Shown: positions 7,586 to 17,375, numbered from the stretch's first letter. The stretch is DNA of 49,407 nt from Fidelibacterota bacterium (GCA_016783665.1 JADHWC010000006.1:1-49407), one strand, 5' to 3'. The notes: generated by a model not told the origin, from the letters alone. Made by a program: numbers and translations.

Positions 7586-9808
7586 TTACGGATTCACCGG
7601 ATCGTTAGCTCCAACCAAAACCCGTTTCTTAGTTTTCAGAGCTTCATTTTTCACCGACTCTGGCGCTCCTTGCTGCCTTAATATCCGGTCACAGACTTCA
7701 ATAATCTCGGTACGGTTATACGAAAAGGCAAACCATCCCAGTGCTTCCAGACAGGCGACCCGCAGTTTTGGGACTTCCTGCATATCCACAGTTCGTTCTA
7801 TCAGAACCGGCAGCGCTTCCTGGAATTGATAATTTCGAAATGTCCGGGCGGGACCTATTCGTTTTTTTATCGACAATGTATCAGAATTCAAATTGGGTAT
7901 CATCTCCACCCGCAGCCATTCGACAGATCGTTGAGAAGAATGCTCAAACCTTTGTAATAATTCACGATTAGCCATAACGTCAGGGAGATTGTTAATCTCT
8001 TTCCGGAAATACAAACTTGCCTTCTCATAGCCGATTTTCTCAATAGCCGATTTTGCAGTAGTGGAAACCCGGTTAGACGGATCACTAATAATTTTTTTAA
8101 CAAGTACCGGTAAATACTCTTCACGACCGACGACTCCCATCAATCTGACTGAAAACCGTCGGATTAATTCATAGGGATCGTCAACAGACTTAAAAAGGAT
8201 TTCTTCGAATTGGGTAGATCGAAGTCCTGCAAGACCTTTCAATGCGCTTAAGCGAACGATAAATGACCCATCGTTATGAAAAATTTCAAGTAGTTCCTGC
8301 TCAAAATCTTTCTTTTTAAGTTCATATAACATTTTAACAGCCAGGGCTCTGAGTGGAACATCTTCGCTTTTAAGCAATTTTTCCCAGAACCTGACATTAT
8401 TACTTTTTTGAGCAATGAGTCTTGCCCAATCTCTTTTTGCGGCATTATAAAACCGGAGTGTCGGATCACCAATAATGTGGGTTTCCAGGTAATTACGGTT
8501 CTGGTGCCACTGCCCGATACGGACACTATAATTTAATAATCCAAGACCCTCATCCGCCCAGATGTCCTGTTTGACGTTTACGGAGTTAGCGACTCCGGCA
8601 ATGGTCTGCCCCTCTCCAAATACATATGCGCCCGCCATATAATTATCATGAATAAAGGCTCCATTAAAACACTGATCAAAAATAATCAGTTTCGCTCCGG
8701 GACTAAACTGTGACAAATCTGTAATATCCATATCAAGGTTTGCTGAGTATATCGAATCGGACCGCCTTACAGAATCCTCGAAGGCGCCTTCAAACCACGT
8801 TTCGGGAATTCCATGTTCCGAGATATAATACTCTTTTACAGAATCAAGTGGTCGTTTCCGGCGTTTAGCCTGTCGTAGCTTACTTCGTACGAACAACTTG
8901 ATTGCATCGACATTCTGTCCAATGTTGCCGGCTTCAGGATAACCGATCAGGTATTGTGCTTCGATACCGCCGTGGGCATGAAACAATGCCACGTCCAGTT
9001 CGGTTTTCTGTAATTCATTCATTAAAATTGTCTTCATTTCTTTCGACATCTCATGATAGAGAGATGTCATTTTTCCGCCGGGTTTATAAAGATGAGGAAA
9101 TTGTTCTCGAAGCGCAATACTTTCCCCCTCCCAGGCGCTCAGCGCTTCCGAATGATATCCATGACCGGCGAAAGTCAACATATGATCCAGTTTTTGATTC
9201 TCTTTCTTTTGCGCGGCAATCCTGTTTAAATATGCTTCCAGAACGTCATATTTTCTATTATCATTATCAGGAACCTTTATCCTTCCGGAATAAATATCCC
9301 GCTCTATTTTCTGCATGGAATTTGCCGTTAGTGAGTAATAATACAACAATACATTAGTAGTATCCTGTTCGATAAAATCAAATTCCAGATCAAAATCGTC
9401 ATAATACCGATCTGATGGTATGGAAGAACGAATAAACGGAAAGCGTTCCTGATCCATTTTAAATGCCGAGCTTAAATGCTGAGCATCCCGGATCATGGCG
9501 ATCGGAATATCACCGACTAACACAATACCTTCCAATGTTGGCGTGGATTGTTTTAATTCAACAATCGACTTCCGAACCTCCATTGGGTTTGACCAGCTAT
9601 TAATTAAAATAAACGTTGACAACCTATCTGATTCTATCGCATCCCGATATGCCAGAACAGCTTTTTCGGTTTTTTGAAAAGATTCCGTATCAATAATTAT
9701 TGCAAAATGTCCCGGGTTTTTTAAAACTGGCGGAATAATCCGAACTTCGGCAAAAAGTTGACTCAGCGCAAATAAAAAAATCCCACATATTATGGATTTA
9801 CGTCTCAT
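7586..9808 (-). CDS. secreted caspase/gingipain-fold protein (C25-like) with HEAT-like repeats
   Basis: 740 residues. A signal peptide (1-20, IFLFALSQLFA) is followed by a region resembling C25 (gingipain) peptidases: GIVLVGDIPIAM, YYDDFD, LTFAGHG, LFHAHGG (H279), IIFDQCFNGAF (C380) and IGDPTLRFY (446-454), the last typical of the family. His then Cys in this order fits a clan CD dyad. The His-Cys gap (about 100 residues) is longer than in gingipains and holds a basic stretch (QAKRRKRP). From about residue 480 helical pairs follow (PLRALAVKMLYEL, IVRLSALKGLAGL, LIRRFSVRLMGVVG, LRVACLEALGWFA), i.e. HEAT-like repeats. No type IX sorting domain is seen, so this is not PorU. It is the last gene of the 24-kb envelope block, 27 bases after a barrel gene. 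Peptidase activity is inferred. Confidence 0.72.
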   Translation of the reverse strand: MRRKSIICGIFLFALSQLFAEVRIIPPVLKNPGHFAIIIDTESFQKTEKAVLAYRDAIESDRLSTFILINSWSNPMEVRKSIVELKQSTPTLEGIVLVGDIPIAMIRDAQHLSSAFKMDQERFPFIRSSIPSDRYYDDFDLEFDFIEQDTTNVLLYYYSLTANSMQKIERDIYSGRIKVPDNDNRKYDVLEAYLNRIAAQKKENQKLDHMLTFAGHGYHSEALSAWEGESIALREQFPHLYKPGGKMTSLYHEMSKEMKTILMNELQKTELDVALFHAHGGIEAQYLIGYPEAGNIGQNVDAIKLFVRSKLRQAKRRKRPLDSVKEYYISEHGIPETWFEGAFEDSVRRSDSIYSANLDMDITDLSQFSPGAKLIIFDQCFNGAFIHDNYMAGAYVFGEGQTIAGVANSVNVKQDIWADEGLGLLNYSVRIGQWHQNRNYLETHIIGDPTLRFYNAAKRDWARLIAQKSNNVRFWEKLLKSEDVPLRALAVKMLYELKKKDFEQELLEIFHNDGSFIVRLSALKGLAGLRSTQFEEILFKSVDDPYELIRRFSVRLMGVVGREEYLPVLVKKIISDPSNRVSTTAKSAIEKIGYEKASLYFRKEINNLPDVMANRELLQRFEHSSQRSVEWLRVEMIPNLNSDTLSIKKRIGPARTFRNYQFQEALPVLIERTVDMQEVPKLRVACLEALGWFAFSYNRTEIIEVCDRILRQQGAPESVKNEALKTKKRVLVGANDPVNP

Positions 9809-9835
9809 GTTTTCCTCAAATATTAATTGCTTGGG

Positions 9836-11380
9836 TTACAAACCTAATTGTTCAAAGGATAGAGCCAATGAAAGCAGGTCTCGGTTTTTCTTGTCAAAGT
9901 TTGAAGCGCCAATCGGCACAATATGATGATAATCGGCTTCGAGAATCACCCGTTTTCGTTTTCCGAGGGCAATCCGGGAATTAATCCGGAAATCCTGAAA
10001 TTCGGTCTCGAAATAATCTTCATCGAAACGGGTTACGGTCTGGTAATAAAACCCGACTTCCCTGGGAAGTAATACAGCACTCTCGGATACTATCATCCGG
10101 TCGGTGCCAAAATTTATCTGTCCTGAATTTCCTTTTATCAATGGAAATGTAGTCCGGATTTCCGCACTGATAGCCGTGCCGGGAAAATAATCCAGAATTC
10201 CGTTGAATTTATCCGTTCTCTTCAGAGTATGTGAACTTACATAAAGACAAGGTGAAAAACTGAAAGCATTCCTCGGGCGGAAATCCAATTTGACCCCGCC
10301 CGACAATCTGCGCGTAATTTGTTCGTATATTTCCACATCAAAATCAGGATGATCGGCATTGTGTTTGTGCAACGTTCCGGAAGAAAAGAATACGAGGTCC
10401 ACCGGTACAGCAAGATTAAAAAATAGACCGGCAGAATAAAAATAACGCTCAGATCGCCAGCCTCCCTGCTCAATAGGATAAGAGCCGCCATCAACATTAT
10501 CGGCAATAGCGTTTTCATATGTGATCTGGAATGTCAATTGATCAGGGAAAACGGCTCTAAGAAAACCATCCAGTGAAACCGAAAATCCTTCAATTGTCAT
10601 TAAACGTTCTTCACTGGTTTGTCCCCGGAAAATCAATGGCGTATCCAGACCTCTTAACTTGAAAAACAGGGGGGTCTTTGCCTGATCCAGACTATATTTT
10701 GAAGTGATCATTAGTTCCTGGAAACTAAAATACTGCAGAGTGAGACCCAGCCTGGAATCACCATAAGGGATAAAACCGCTTCCCAAACTGATTGACAGAT
10801 CACGATGCTTTACCCTGGGGCGCGGGAAGATATCTTTATACTCCTCATCAACATTATAAAAAATACTGATACCCTGGTAAAGCCGGTCTTTCCATAGCTC
10901 TTTTGAGATATTGACCTGCCATAATAAGCCGTTTAAATCAAATCCGCCGATTGAACTGTCAGCCATCACAAAAGGCATTCCCTTATAAGGTTGACGGTTA
11001 TGGGTCCATGCTTTCTCTTTTATATTCTGATACCGGTAAGCAAAAGTTCCGGAGAATAGTGTATTCCCAGCTAAGATTTTTGCCCCTGATGCCGACCAGT
11101 AAGAATCCGATACTCTACCGGGATCCAGGTACCGTTTAAAATCACCGAAGGCGGAATTTGCCTGCGAGGAATATCGGACATAGGATTCATTGTCTGTATA
11201 AACTAACCAGCCGGGATTAATATGGATCTGTTGCGATAAATCATTTAGCTGAATGCCGGTATAGAACGAAACAGGGTCCTGATACGGATTTGAACCCGGC
11301 AAGTTACTCATTAACAGAACCATTACAGTTCCGATTATCCACAGGGTTGTCTTTTTCCTGTATTTCCGATAATATTCCAT
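9836..11380 (-). CDS. outer-membrane beta-barrel protein, DUF6850-like (module A)
   Basis: 514 residues from the chosen start. The frame is open to 11425, but the ATG at 11380 is preferred: AGGGAAAA lies just upstream, 2 bases past the stop of the DUF4876 gene, and the new N-terminus (MEYYRKYRKKTTLWIIGTVM) is a normal signal sequence. The rest is alternating aromatic/polar beta strands separated by polar turns, as in an outer-membrane barrel, e.g. FSGTFAYRYQNI, LGLTLQYFSF, RVILEADYHHIVPIG. The position directly after a TonB receptor and a DUF4876 lipoprotein, and its likeness to the protein at 21069-22526, suggest the DUF6850 family that I recall in Bacteroidota beside the same partners. No enzymatic motif is visible. 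Role inferred: outer-membrane component of the receptor module. Confidence 0.68.
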   Translation of the reverse strand: MEYYRKYRKKTTLWIIGTVMVLLMSNLPGSNPYQDPVSFYTGIQLNDLSQQIHINPGWLVYTDNESYVRYSSQANSAFGDFKRYLDPGRVSDSYWSASGAKILAGNTLFSGTFAYRYQNIKEKAWTHNRQPYKGMPFVMADSSIGGFDLNGLLWQVNISKELWKDRLYQGISIFYNVDEEYKDIFPRPRVKHRDLSISLGSGFIPYGDSRLGLTLQYFSFQELMITSKYSLDQAKTPLFFKLRGLDTPLIFRGQTSEERLMTIEGFSVSLDGFLRAVFPDQLTFQITYENAIADNVDGGSYPIEQGGWRSERYFYSAGLFFNLAVPVDLVFFSSGTLHKHNADHPDFDVEIYEQITRRLSGGVKLDFRPRNAFSFSPCLYVSSHTLKRTDKFNGILDYFPGTAISAEIRTTFPLIKGNSGQINFGTDRMIVSESAVLLPREVGFYYQTVTRFDEDYFETEFQDFRINSRIALGKRKRVILEADYHHIVPIGASNFDKKNRDLLSLALSFEQLGL

Positions 11381-11381
11381 A

Positions 11382-12575
11382 CTATTTTCCCTGGTCAAAA
11401 ATATATCCCGGTGTAGGATGGTCAAGGACTATGAAATCGATACTACTGTTGTTATTATCCATGAGTATCGGTCTTACGCCTTTATAAAAATCAATCCGGC
11501 GTTGAATAGATTTATTTTTATACGAGTCAAATCCACCCGTCAGCCCGGCATCTATCGACGAGTCAAGACGTTTATATTCAACTTCCGCAAGGTTGTCACG
11601 GTAGTCAACACCATCTAACACGGCGCTCTTCGGAAATTTTAAACAGTCGAACTCACTATAGCCGCAGACATAGGGATCTGTTACTTTCAACAGAACAACG
11701 GCATCATTAAAAACAGAGTAAAGAAAGTCAACACCGTATTTATGATGTATCTGAATCATATCGGTAACATCGGGATTGTTCTGATCACCGGGTGGATTGC
11801 TGACAAAGTACTCAAAATCGGCGTCATGCAGGTCTACGCTACTCGGTACCACCACAGTGTGATCTATGGCGTCCTGGGCAATAATCACAAATTCTCCCGG
11901 ATTAAGAGGATAATCCTTACCGCTTCCGGGAAACATATAGGCGTGAATTGAATAAATATAGTCTTCGTCCGCATGCCCGTAATCCAAATCGGCAATTATG
12001 AGACTATCCAGGTACACCACTTCATCGGAATTGTTGTAAATTTCCGTAAACTGATCGTGAAAGTACTGGGGAATATAATAGGGTGATTGCGGCGGCGAAC
12101 CGTTATAATAAATCTCGCTGAGAACCAGCTGCCCGGCGACAGAGGGTTCCACATAAATATTTGTATTGAAATCCTCCCCGAAAATTTCTATATCCGTGAG
12201 TTGACCATTCAGGATTTTCTCAATCAACACATCTTCATATTTAAACATTACCCGTTTGGTAACAGAGATATTGTATCGGTCCGGAAGAATTGCCTCGAAA
12301 TTTGCAACTCCGAGTGAATCGGACAATGTATCATAAAAGTTATAATATGAGATTGAATTAATAAATACCGTAGCGCTGTCCACGAAGATTTTATTAAACT
12401 GATCAAAACTGAAACCGGTTGTGTCCAAAACCGTAACATTCAGATTAAGCCGCATGGATTCCGGTTGGGATATTTTTTCCTCACACCCCGTCCAGATCAG
12501 CAATCCTGACATAAAGATCAGAAACACAATATCAGGAACATTCCGAGCTGACTTTCTTTTCATTTTAAAACTCAT
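11382..12575 (-). CDS. DUF4876-like surface lipoprotein (module A)
   Basis: 397 residues. The N-terminus is a lipoprotein signal with lipobox LIWTGC. An Ig-like domain (about 40-140) is followed by a lamin-tail-like domain with LVLSEIYYNGSPPQ, FTEIYNNSDEVVYLDSL, YPLNPGEFVIIAQDAIDHT, VDLHDADFEYF and a C-terminal IDFIVLDHPTPGY. The same landmarks occur in three paralogues at 22633-25996. DUF4876 is a family of unknown function that I recall beside TonB receptors in Bacteroidota. Its ATG overlaps the receptor stop (12572-12575), so the lipoprotein is translated straight after the receptor, as expected for an extracellular partner (compare SusD with SusC, though the fold differs). Substrate unknown. 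Confidence 0.78.
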   Translation of the reverse strand: MSFKMKRKSARNVPDIVFLIFMSGLLIWTGCEEKISQPESMRLNLNVTVLDTTGFSFDQFNKIFVDSATVFINSISYYNFYDTLSDSLGVANFEAILPDRYNISVTKRVMFKYEDVLIEKILNGQLTDIEIFGEDFNTNIYVEPSVAGQLVLSEIYYNGSPPQSPYYIPQYFHDQFTEIYNNSDEVVYLDSLIIADLDYGHADEDYIYSIHAYMFPGSGKDYPLNPGEFVIIAQDAIDHTVVVPSSVDLHDADFEYFVSNPPGDQNNPDVTDMIQIHHKYGVDFLYSVFNDAVVLLKVTDPYVCGYSEFDCLKFPKSAVLDGVDYRDNLAEVEYKRLDSSIDAGLTGGFDSYKNKSIQRRIDFYKGVRPILMDNNNSSIDFIVLDHPTPGYIFDQGK

Positions 12576-15295
12576 TTGAATAATTTATTCACCACTCCGC
12601 TGAATTCCACACCAAAGAAGATATCCGGATTTAAACGTGTATAAGACTTCGTTCCCGCAGTTGTTCTCTGGCGACGATAAAGGGGATGATCATTAAAAAT
12701 ATTATTCACAAAAAAGGAGACTTCCGTACCACTGAACAAAGATTTACTGACCCGCAGATTAAAGAGCCAGATATTTTTTTTATTCTCCGGTTTGTACCAG
12801 TAATCGGAATATACTCTCCGATAACCACTGAATAATTCGCTGTTACGCTCTTCTTCCGGAATGAATATCATATCTCCGGTATTCGTTAAATAACCAACAG
12901 CCAGGGAATCATCCATCCCTGAGAGCCAATCTTTATCAAACACTACCTGTTGGGCTTCCAGAGTAATCCAGGCGCCCAGTTTCTTGATCGTGAATTCAGC
13001 TTTATAATTAATAAGCAGATTTTCTGATTTTAGATTTACCACATTCCAAAATGGTTTAATATAATTCTGAATATTTGTATCAAATCGGTACGCCCCGGCA
13101 AAATCGTAATATTTCTTATCACTTTCGGTATAATTATAAGCGGCTTCAATTCTTAACCGCATATCCAGCGGGGAAAATCGCTTCGTCTGAACCGAAAATT
13201 CAACACCACGGCTTTTACTGCTTTGAGTATTATCAAACATGGTAAACGTCGTGTAAACTGAGTCATATACACTTTTACCGGTTGTATCGGGCCAGGACGG
13301 ATAATCGTATTTATATAGAAAAATCGGTGTGATCTTTGTCGATGCAAATCCGTCATGAACCGTATTCGAATAACCGGTCAGAGTGAAACCAAGCTTACCG
13401 ATCTTCTGATCGTAACTCAGCTCACGCTTTACCTGTTGAAATCCTTTTAGTGCGGGATTCTCTTTTGGGAAAATATAGGTGGATATTACAGCGAGACGGA
13501 GAGAATCCTCATCGGTATATCGATTAATGTCATCCACATCGATATAAATATTGCTGGGGAATAACATACTCAAAGATGGTGACTTGGAGGTGGCTCCATA
13601 TCCGATTCTAATCTGGGAGTTTTCACCTGGCTGAAATACAAAATTCAAGCGGGGATTGATAAAATATCCATGATTGATCGGCAAGAGGTCGTCACCCGAA
13701 CCATAGATTTCAATCCGGGTTCCGAGGTTCAATTGATAATCTATCCCGAGATGCCCGGTTATACGATCTTCCAAATACAAACTCGCAATTTTCAGGTCGG
13801 GAATATCATCATATTTTCGTGGCCGGTCCCGCAAAACTGAATTAATACTCGGAGGAGTCCGGGGATCAAAATACTTTCCGGGTCCGTTATTTCCTTCTAA
13901 TCTGTAACTGATACCACTAACAAATTTATGTGTCTGATCAAACAGGGATAATTCGCTATTGTATTCCATATTCAGATAATGATTATAGGCTCGCCCTTTT
14001 ACCCACAATTTCGAAATGTAATTCTGGACAAATTGACCTTCTTGAGTTCCTTCGGTAATTCGATCAGAAATATAGGTATTGTCACTGGAGATCAGTTTTT
14101 TTCTATAAGAATTTTGGCGGTTTAAATTTAAGGAATAATTAATGTCAATACGCTGGCGAGGCGATAATATGTACTGACTATTGTGATTAAAGCGAATGAT
14201 ATAATCGCGGTTGTACAACTCGGTCAGGTACAGATCACCCTCTCGTAATTCCTGCTCATCAAAAGTGCGGGTATAATACAGGCGGTTCCGCATAATATAG
14301 AGATTTTTAAACAGATAGGTGTCATGGGAGAGTTGACCTGCCACACGTGTGTAATCAAAATCCTCAATACGGATATCCTTGATACTCTTGGCATAATTGA
14401 GATTATAGGACAGGTGCTGATTAAATAATTTGAATCCGCCGCCAACGTTCAGTTCTTTATTCTGCAGGTTATATTTGTATTTAAAACGGTGATCAATACG
14501 TTCAGCTTTGGTCTTAACTATGATAATCCCGGACGTCAGATCGCCATATTTTGCTGACGGGATTCCACGAATGACCTCAACTTCCTCAATATTGTCCGCC
14601 GGAATTTGCCGAAGATCAATCCCTGAATTCTCTGTTGTCCGTTGTACGGTACCGGTATTTGCTTTAGTATCTATCTGCATATTAGCATTGTTGGAAATCG
14701 GAATATTGTCAATCACCACCTGCGTACCAAACATGGCATTTCTATCAGCATCGGATTCTGTGGAGCTGGTTCGAATGGATACCTGTTTTTTACTCTGCAA
14801 GCCGGGATTTTCAAACCGCTGACCCGGTACGAGTTTTAAGACGTCGCTGAGGCTGCTCGCCTGGATATGATCGATTTCCCCCGCAAGAATAGTCGTTTTT
14901 GTTACTGCATCGGATGGCAACAGTTCCCTTTCCGCAAACACTACAATGCCGCCAATTTTAAAAAATTCAATCTGCAATTTATAGTTCCGATCAACCACTT
15001 CCCCCGGATGGAACTGGATACTATCCTGAACACTTTTATATCCGATAAAACTGACTTCAATGATATAGTTTCCCGGCTTGAAAGTAATATGGAATGATCC
15101 GTTATAATCGGTTGCGGCGCCGGTATCCATTCCCTTTACGACTACGTTCGCTCCCACGAGTGGGCGCTCGTTTTCATCGAGGACAATCCCTTTTAGCACA
15201 GCTTTGTCCGGTGCTGACCAGACAACCGATGTCGTAAAAAACATCAGAAGCGGCATTAAGAACAGAAAACTGCTAAATGCTTTCGTTCTTATCAT
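12572..15295 (-). CDS. TonB-dependent outer-membrane receptor A
   Basis: 907 residues. Signal peptide (1-28, ending VVWSA), then a carboxypeptidase regulatory-like domain (KGIVLDENERPLVGANV, about 33-115), a plug domain with ELLPSDAVTKTTILAGEI, SLSDVLKLVPGQRFENPGL, VVIDNIPISNN and VIRGIPSAKYGDLTSGIIIV, and a 22-strand barrel to the C-terminus. No SusC signature or SusD partner follows; instead a DUF4876 gene overlaps its stop by 4 bases. The plug resembles receptor B (both have LVPG, a GI-DLR-IPADNI element and IPS-YG---SGII), so the two receptors are paralogues. It imports a ligand across the outer membrane using TonB energy; the ligand cannot be read from sequence. The upstream NapH-like gene is 68 bases away across a strong hairpin. 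Confidence 0.9.
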   Translation of the reverse strand: MIRTKAFSSFLFLMPLLMFFTTSVVWSAPDKAVLKGIVLDENERPLVGANVVVKGMDTGAATDYNGSFHITFKPGNYIIEVSFIGYKSVQDSIQFHPGEVVDRNYKLQIEFFKIGGIVVFAERELLPSDAVTKTTILAGEIDHIQASSLSDVLKLVPGQRFENPGLQSKKQVSIRTSSTESDADRNAMFGTQVVIDNIPISNNANMQIDTKANTGTVQRTTENSGIDLRQIPADNIEEVEVIRGIPSAKYGDLTSGIIIVKTKAERIDHRFKYKYNLQNKELNVGGGFKLFNQHLSYNLNYAKSIKDIRIEDFDYTRVAGQLSHDTYLFKNLYIMRNRLYYTRTFDEQELREGDLYLTELYNRDYIIRFNHNSQYILSPRQRIDINYSLNLNRQNSYRKKLISSDNTYISDRITEGTQEGQFVQNYISKLWVKGRAYNHYLNMEYNSELSLFDQTHKFVSGISYRLEGNNGPGKYFDPRTPPSINSVLRDRPRKYDDIPDLKIASLYLEDRITGHLGIDYQLNLGTRIEIYGSGDDLLPINHGYFINPRLNFVFQPGENSQIRIGYGATSKSPSLSMLFPSNIYIDVDDINRYTDEDSLRLAVISTYIFPKENPALKGFQQVKRELSYDQKIGKLGFTLTGYSNTVHDGFASTKITPIFLYKYDYPSWPDTTGKSVYDSVYTTFTMFDNTQSSKSRGVEFSVQTKRFSPLDMRLRIEAAYNYTESDKKYYDFAGAYRFDTNIQNYIKPFWNVVNLKSENLLINYKAEFTIKKLGAWITLEAQQVVFDKDWLSGMDDSLAVGYLTNTGDMIFIPEEERNSELFSGYRRVYSDYWYKPENKKNIWLFNLRVSKSLFSGTEVSFFVNNIFNDHPLYRRQRTTAGTKSYTRLNPDIFFGVEFSGVVNKLFK

Positions 15296-15315
15296 ATCAT
15301 TTGCATTCTAACTTA

Positions 15316-15354
15316 TGAGGAACAGACGACAGAAATTCTATCGCCTGTCCCTCA
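15316..15354 (-). other. intercistronic RNA hairpin between the NapH-like and receptor A genes
   Basis: Arms 15316-15329 and 15341-15354 can pair over 14 positions in the - strand RNA, 12 Watson-Crick and 2 G-U pairs; the loop (AGAA/TTCT) can extend the stem. No U-run follows on the - strand, so it is more likely an RNA processing or stability element than a terminator. Confidence 0.55.
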
Positions 15355-15363
15355 TTAAAAATA

Positions 15364-17292
15364 TCAGTACTTAATGACTCTCGCCGGTTCTTCGAATTCA
15401 AAGAAATTTTTTCTTTCCTGGGTTTCATCATCCGAAATGAAAATTTTCAATACCGGTTCCAGCAGCGAAGCGTGAATCTGGGCCGAATCCACCTGGGCAG
15501 GGTCGTAATAAACCTGTAAAACCGGTCTGTCGGTATAGGTGGTTCTGATCCTGACAGTCCCGTCAAAGAAAGAAACATGGCTGGTTAAATACTTCAGATT
15601 TTGTCGAATGCCTATACTTTCAGCATAAGGCAGCCCAATTTCAAAGATATACAGGCTGTCGGAATTGTAATCTTTGTAGTCGTTATAGGTCTGATTGTAA
15701 CCGGTAAAGAAATTCTGTCTGAAAGTAATGTAAGAGATAGTGTCAATTACCGTTCCTTTATCGGCGCATTCAAAATCTACTTCAACGGTCTCCTCTTTGC
15801 CTTTTGATTTTTTGATATAACTTTTTTGCTCAATAATCTCTTTTATTACATCGGTTTGAATGCTATCCGCATTGAATAATATTTTGGCAATGACCGGTTC
15901 CCCAAAATTGGTTTCGTATCCGTAAATATTCTTGTTTTTCATCAGCATCCGGACCAGATCGACATTATCAGTGATATCCCATATTCCGTCAATGCTAATT
16001 TGGAATACCGCTAATTGCTCCGGCTGGAAGCCTTTTAACGTATTCATCTTATATCGAACCGGTTTAAATACCGCTCTTTTCACGCCGGTGATATTTGTCA
16101 TTTCAGGATCGTAATAGACAACAATCCGGCGCCCTTTCACCCAGGCGTCAAGACCGACCATGCCTTTCCTCTTCATTAACTTATTCTGAAGTGTCTTGGC
16201 GCTGCCCCAGCATTTTATACTCAGGACATCTTTCATCTCATATTTTCCAACGATTTCCAATTCATCAAAATTGCCCCAACGCTCCGAAAGAGTAGCGAAT
16301 GAAAAGGTTTTCGCAAATATCAACCCAATGACAAATAACAGTACTAAAACAACAGGCGGCAGCCAGGTTCCGTTTGAATTAATCAATCCGATACTATTAT
16401 CTGTGTTACAACTCTTTACACAATCCATGCAAAAGTTGCAGTCGGGATGGATAACCTTTTCATATTTACTGACTTCAATTCCCTGGGGACATGATTTATC
16501 ACAGAGCGAACAGCTATTGCAATTATCTTTATTGACCTTGACTCTCAAAGGAGATACCGAGTAAAATTTAAATCGAATAATCTCCGTCGCCGCGCCGGAA
16601 ATGACCAGAGCCAGAAGCAGCCATAAAATATGCAGATCCCAGCCAATCATCCGAATAATGATATAGACGATGATGATCGGCAGGGTGATTAAATAGTTCG
16701 CAAAGATATTGCTAAGCGCTCCCAGCGGACAGACATATTTACACCAGAAGAAGCGGATATATACCGAACCTATCAAAACGACTAATAATGTCAAAATCCC
16801 AGCCCAAACAACCACATCGCTATCAAAACCGCCGGCAGCTGCATAATATGGATCGAATTTTTTACACCATAATTCACTGGATGTAATTGTAAAATATGCC
16901 GTGAAGAATAATAAAACATATTTGCCAAGCCGCAACAATCGATCCCACATGCCGGTGAGCACACGAGACAGCTTAAACTTTGCCAGCAGTTTATTCAACC
17001 ACTCGATAACAGTTCCTACCGGACAGATGTATCCGCAAAATAATTTACCGAAGACCATCACTCCGATTAAAAGGAGAATACCCATGAACACCTGGTCTTC
17101 GTTCATGGCGCAGGACATCGATCCAATCCATAATTTACTGCCCAGCGATAAAATGCCGCCGAAAGGACAATAGGCTTCAATGTCCGGCTTTATCACATGA
17201 AAAGCCCCCAGAATTAACACAACCAAAATCAGGATCAGAATTGCCGACTGAAATATCAGTTTGGTTTTGTTGTGAAGAAAATTACGATTCAT
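15364..17292 (-). CDS. NapH-like membrane 4Fe-4S protein with three HMA-like C-terminal modules
   Basis: 642 residues. Residues 1-240 hold several membrane helices with Cys-Pro motifs of the NapH/CcoG/NosR electron-transfer family: YCPFGG (41-46), CGYICPVG (86-93) and CKYVCPLG (184-191). Two 4Fe-4S motifs follow: C258-x2-C261-x2-C264-x3-C268 and C285-x2-C288-x2-C291-x3-C295. After another helix (313-330) come about 300 residues unlike NapH, with three beta-alpha-beta segments shaped like HMA metal-binding domains (about 345-412, 418-490, 545-620) but without the CxxC pair; only the first keeps one Cys (IKCWGSA, C361). I infer a membrane reductase passing electrons to a periplasmic domain. It sits directly upstream of receptor A and after the terminator of module B. 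Confidence 0.8.
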   Translation of the reverse strand: MNRNFLHNKTKLIFQSAILILILVVLILGAFHVIKPDIEAYCPFGGILSLGSKLWIGSMSCAMNEDQVFMGILLLIGVMVFGKLFCGYICPVGTVIEWLNKLLAKFKLSRVLTGMWDRLLRLGKYVLLFFTAYFTITSSELWCKKFDPYYAAAGGFDSDVVVWAGILTLLVVLIGSVYIRFFWCKYVCPLGALSNIFANYLITLPIIIVYIIIRMIGWDLHILWLLLALVISGAATEIIRFKFYSVSPLRVKVNKDNCNSCSLCDKSCPQGIEVSKYEKVIHPDCNFCMDCVKSCNTDNSIGLINSNGTWLPPVVLVLLFVIGLIFAKTFSFATLSERWGNFDELEIVGKYEMKDVLSIKCWGSAKTLQNKLMKRKGMVGLDAWVKGRRIVVYYDPEMTNITGVKRAVFKPVRYKMNTLKGFQPEQLAVFQISIDGIWDITDNVDLVRMLMKNKNIYGYETNFGEPVIAKILFNADSIQTDVIKEIIEQKSYIKKSKGKEETVEVDFECADKGTVIDTISYITFRQNFFTGYNQTYNDYKDYNSDSLYIFEIGLPYAESIGIRQNLKYLTSHVSFFDGTVRIRTTYTDRPVLQVYYDPAQVDSAQIHASLLEPVLKIFISDDETQERKNFFEFEEPARVIKY

Positions 17293-17324
17293 TTTTTCTA
17301 ACTCACTTCCTTTTTTTTGTATAA

Positions 17325-17350
17325 AGGGGGCTGTATTTTGACAGCCCCCT
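17325..17350 (-). terminator. intrinsic terminator after the type IX-sorted protein gene
   Basis: Ten-base arms AGGGGGCTGT (17325-17334) and ACAGCCCCCT (17341-17350) around a 6-base loop, followed on the - strand by TTTATAC. It lies 25 bases past the stop at 17376 and separates module B from the NapH-like gene. Partial readthrough is possible, as little room is left for a separate promoter before 17292. Confidence 0.75.
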
Positions 17351-17375
17351 GCAAATTAACTATAGTACAGATATC

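Noticed and set aside
8902-9357. 151-codon + strand frame inside the C25-like gene
   Set aside because: It is antisense to a well-supported gene and its translation is rich in Arg/Ser/His with no domain or ribosome site.
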